A DNA stretch of 64,000 bases from positions 124,001 through 188,000 of the forward strand of contig JABMLG010000001.1 of the NCBI GenBank assembly GCA_013204985.1, written 5' to 3'. The notes beneath the pieces were generated by a model, which worked only from the letters and a program-made list of their open reading frames with translations, ran no database searches and was not told where the DNA came from. The translations under genes and the position numbers were made by a program. Each line of letters opens with the position of its first letter. The first letter of the stretch is position 1. Of the stretch, positions 62,411-64,000 are shown in pieces. The stretch comes from Microbacteriaceae bacterium VKM Ac-2855 (GTDB lineage Bacteria; Actinomycetota; Actinomycetes; Actinomycetales; Microbacteriaceae).

Positions 62411-64000
62411 ATGCGGTTCGCCACACGTGTACTCGTGCTGCAGCTCGCGACGGTGCTCGCCGTCCTCTCCGTCTGCGTCGCGGTCTTCCTCGCCTTCGGT
62501 GTCGACCGCCTGCGTGAGGAGGCACAGGGAACCGCGCTCGCGATCGCCCGCACGCTCGCCGAGGATCCCGATGTCCGAGCCCAGGTCGCCGAAGTGGCCG
62601 CTCAGGACCCGGCGCCGTCGGGAGCTCTGTTGCGCGACACTGCACTGGCCCGACACGCGGCGACGGTCGGAGAGCGCACGGGTGCGCTGTTCGTGGTGAT
62701 CACCGATGAGGAGGGCATCCGGCTCGCGCATCCCGATCCCGAGCGGATCGGCGAGCCGGTGAGCACCAGCCCTGACGCCGCGCTGCGCGGTGAGGAGGTC
62801 GTCTCGTGGGAGACGGGCACGCTGGGCGAGTCCGCCCGCGCCAAGGTACCGGTCACCGCACCCGACGGCAGCGCGGTGGTCGGTGAGGTGAGTATCGGAT
62901 TCGCGCGCTCGAGCGTCTTCGCCAATACGCCGGACGTCGTGGCAGCCGTTCTCGCCGCCGCCGGTCTCGCGCTCGCCCTTGGCGTGATCGCCTCCGTACT
63001 GCTCCGGCGTCACCTGGCGCGCCTGACGTTGGGTCTGCAGCCGGAGCAGCTCCGTGCTCTCGTGCAGGATCAGGCTGCGGTCCTGGACGGGGTCGGCGAG
63101 GGCGTCTTCGCCCTCGGCCGCGACGGACGTGTCACGGTCTGCAACGCTCCGGCGGTCGAGCTGCTGGGCTTGTCCGATCCGGTCGGCCGTCGGTGGAGCG
63201 AGCTGGGTCTCCCGCATCCGCTGGCCGACGCCCTCGCTCAGCAGATGCGCTCAGGGGCGGAGTCGGAACCGGTGACGGCGGTCGTCGGCGAGCGGATCGT
63301 GTTCGTGGAGGTGCGGCCCGTGCAGCACGGAGCGATCGATCTCGGCGCGGTCGTGATCGTGCGCGACCGAACCGACGTCGCAGCACTGACGCGTCGCCTG
63401 GATGCCGTCGAAACGATGTCGCGCGCGATGAGGGTGCAGCGGCACGAGTTCGCGAACCGTTTGCACGTGGTCGAGGGAATGCTCGCGGCTCAGCGAGTGG
63501 ACGATGCCCGCGGATATCTGGCCGAGGTCTTGGCGCGGGGTCCGCTGAAGTATCCCGTGCAGCACGCCGATCGACTCGCCGAGCCGTACCTGCAGGCGTT
63601 CGTTGGCGCGAAGGGGATCGAGGCGGCGGAGCGCGGCGTCCTGCTGACATTGGGGGAGGAGACGCTGGTGCGCGGTGTCGTGACGGATCCGGAGGATGTG
63701 GCGACGGTGCTGGGTAATCTGGTGGACAACGCGATCCGGGCGGCGGTGCTGAGTGGACGCGAGCCGGCCTGGGTAGAGCTGGAGCTGCTCGATGACGGCA
63801 CGGAGCTGTACCTGACGGTCGCGGATTCGGGTGACGGCGTCGTGGATCCGGTCGCGCTGTTCGATCGCAGCGGGCGAGCGGAGGGCGGTGCGGATCAGGT
63901 GCACGGTCTCGGCTTCGGTCTGCCCCTCTCGCGCGACATCGCGCGCAGACGCGGCGGTGACCTGTGGCTGGCGGATGCCGGTGGCGGCGAGCACGGCGCC
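62411..64000 (+). CDS. CitA/DcuS-type sensor histidine kinase (partial, 3' end missing)
   Basis: The gene starts at ATG 62411 and is open to the window end (530 codons seen). Segments: membrane helix (about 9-29), an extracellular PAS-like sensor (about 35-172), second helix (about 176-198), a cytoplasmic PAS domain (about 210-320), a SpoOB-type dimerisation helix with phospho-acceptor His345 in QRHEFANRLH, and a HATPase domain with NLVDNAIRAA and GFGLPLSRDIA. In the sensor, GIRLAHPDPERIG and SARAKVP match the citrate-binding pattern of Klebsiella CitA (Arg104, His107, Arg143, Lys145 correspond to the Arg/His/Arg/Lys ligands). A response regulator gene probably follows. Confidence 0.9.
   Translation, partial: MRFATRVLVLQLATVLAVLSVCVAVFLAFGVDRLREEAQGTALAIARTLAEDPDVRAQVAEVAAQDPAPSGALLRDTALARHAATVGERTGALFVVITDEEGIRLAHPDPERIGEPVSTSPDAALRGEEVVSWETGTLGESARAKVPVTAPDGSAVVGEVSIGFARSSVFANTPDVVAAVLAAAGLALALGVIASVLLRRHLARLTLGLQPEQLRALVQDQAAVLDGVGEGVFALGRDGRVTVCNAPAVELLGLSDPVGRRWSELGLPHPLADALAQQMRSGAESEPVTAVVGERIVFVEVRPVQHGAIDLGAVVIVRDRTDVAALTRRLDAVETMSRAMRVQRHEFANRLHVVEGMLAAQRVDDARGYLAEVLARGPLKYPVQHADRLAEPYLQAFVGAKGIEAAERGVLLTLGEETLVRGVVTDPEDVATVLGNLVDNAIRAAVLSGREPAWVELELLDDGTELYLTVADSGDGVVDPVALFDRSGRAEGGADQVHGLGFGLPLSRDIARRRGGDLWLADAGGGEHGA

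Overview
This window is ordinary, well-packed chromosome from a high-GC actinobacterium, most likely a member of the Microbacteriaceae (Microbacterium or a close relative). That placement is inferred from the gene families (SepH, ZapE, DUF3000/3093/3159/3710/4191/4193/7455, an RNase P RNA of actinobacterial type, two type I glutamine synthetases with GlnE). It also rests on gene order: glnA1-RDD-DUF4191 beside sucB-lpd-pepA, glnE-glnA2-panB, sigA near ppgK/dut/DUF3093/DUF4193, and rnd-DUF3000 near zapE and dxs. These are arrangements I recall from mycobacteria and other actinobacteria. I see no phage, transposase, integrase, CRISPR array or plasmid gene.

Layout. 1-5347: end of nadD, an unknown membrane protein, rsfS, tRNA-Ala(GGC), an ABC-F ATPase, a Nif3-like protein and a coiled-coil protein with a decayed zinc ribbon. 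5348-9526: repeat-rich spacer, rnpB, ppgK, a small SPOR-like protein, panB and nadE. 9563-21942: the nitrogen block glnA2-glnE and glnA1, interrupted by a secreted Pro/Thr repeat protein facing a two-component system, plus a lipoprotein, RDD and DUF4191 membrane proteins and a pseudokinase-like protein. 22017-28992: sucB, lpd, pepA, a PAC2 protein and an MFS permease. 29219-32771: primary sigma factor, then an unusual MurT/GatD pair, then DUF7455. 32956-40110: parE and parC (convergent), a phosphodiesterase-like protein and sepH. 40312-48061: DUF4193, DUF3093, dut-DUF3710-DUF3159, acnA and dxs. 48086-57267: DHFR-like protein, fadA-fadB, rnd, DUF3000, an alpha/beta hydrolase, and the sseA-sufE-pyrimidine reductase operon. 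57443-64000: zapE, the ammonium transporter amt, a PemK/MazF-like protein, and a citrate transporter divergent from a CitA-type sensor kinase that runs off the end.

How the parts work together. GlnE can adenylylate GlnA1, which keeps the target tyrosine, but probably not GlnA2, where the site is a tryptophan. glnA1 and amt, about 40 kb apart, both carry GlnR-type operators upstream, so ammonium uptake and assimilation look co-regulated. A striking general feature is that at least sixteen genes start 6-7 nt after a TANNNT -10 box, the geometry of leaderless transcripts.

The most interesting system is the MurT/GatD pair downstream of sigA. MurT has lost the cysteine zinc ribbon, and GatD has glycine where the glutaminase nucleophile cysteine should be; neither protein contains any cysteine. 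Canonical MurT/GatD amidates the alpha-carboxyl of D-Glu in lipid II. In group B peptidoglycan, typical of Microbacteriaceae, that same carboxyl carries the cross-bridge. The pair may therefore have been rewired to attach an amino acid instead of ammonia; this is inference and is set out as a testable finding.

No gene-free stretch exceeds about 300 bases. The larger gaps hold rnpB with its repeats (5348-5959), the parE/parC gap (35038-35314, nothing recognised), the sigA leader (28993-29218) and the amt control region (58487-58769).
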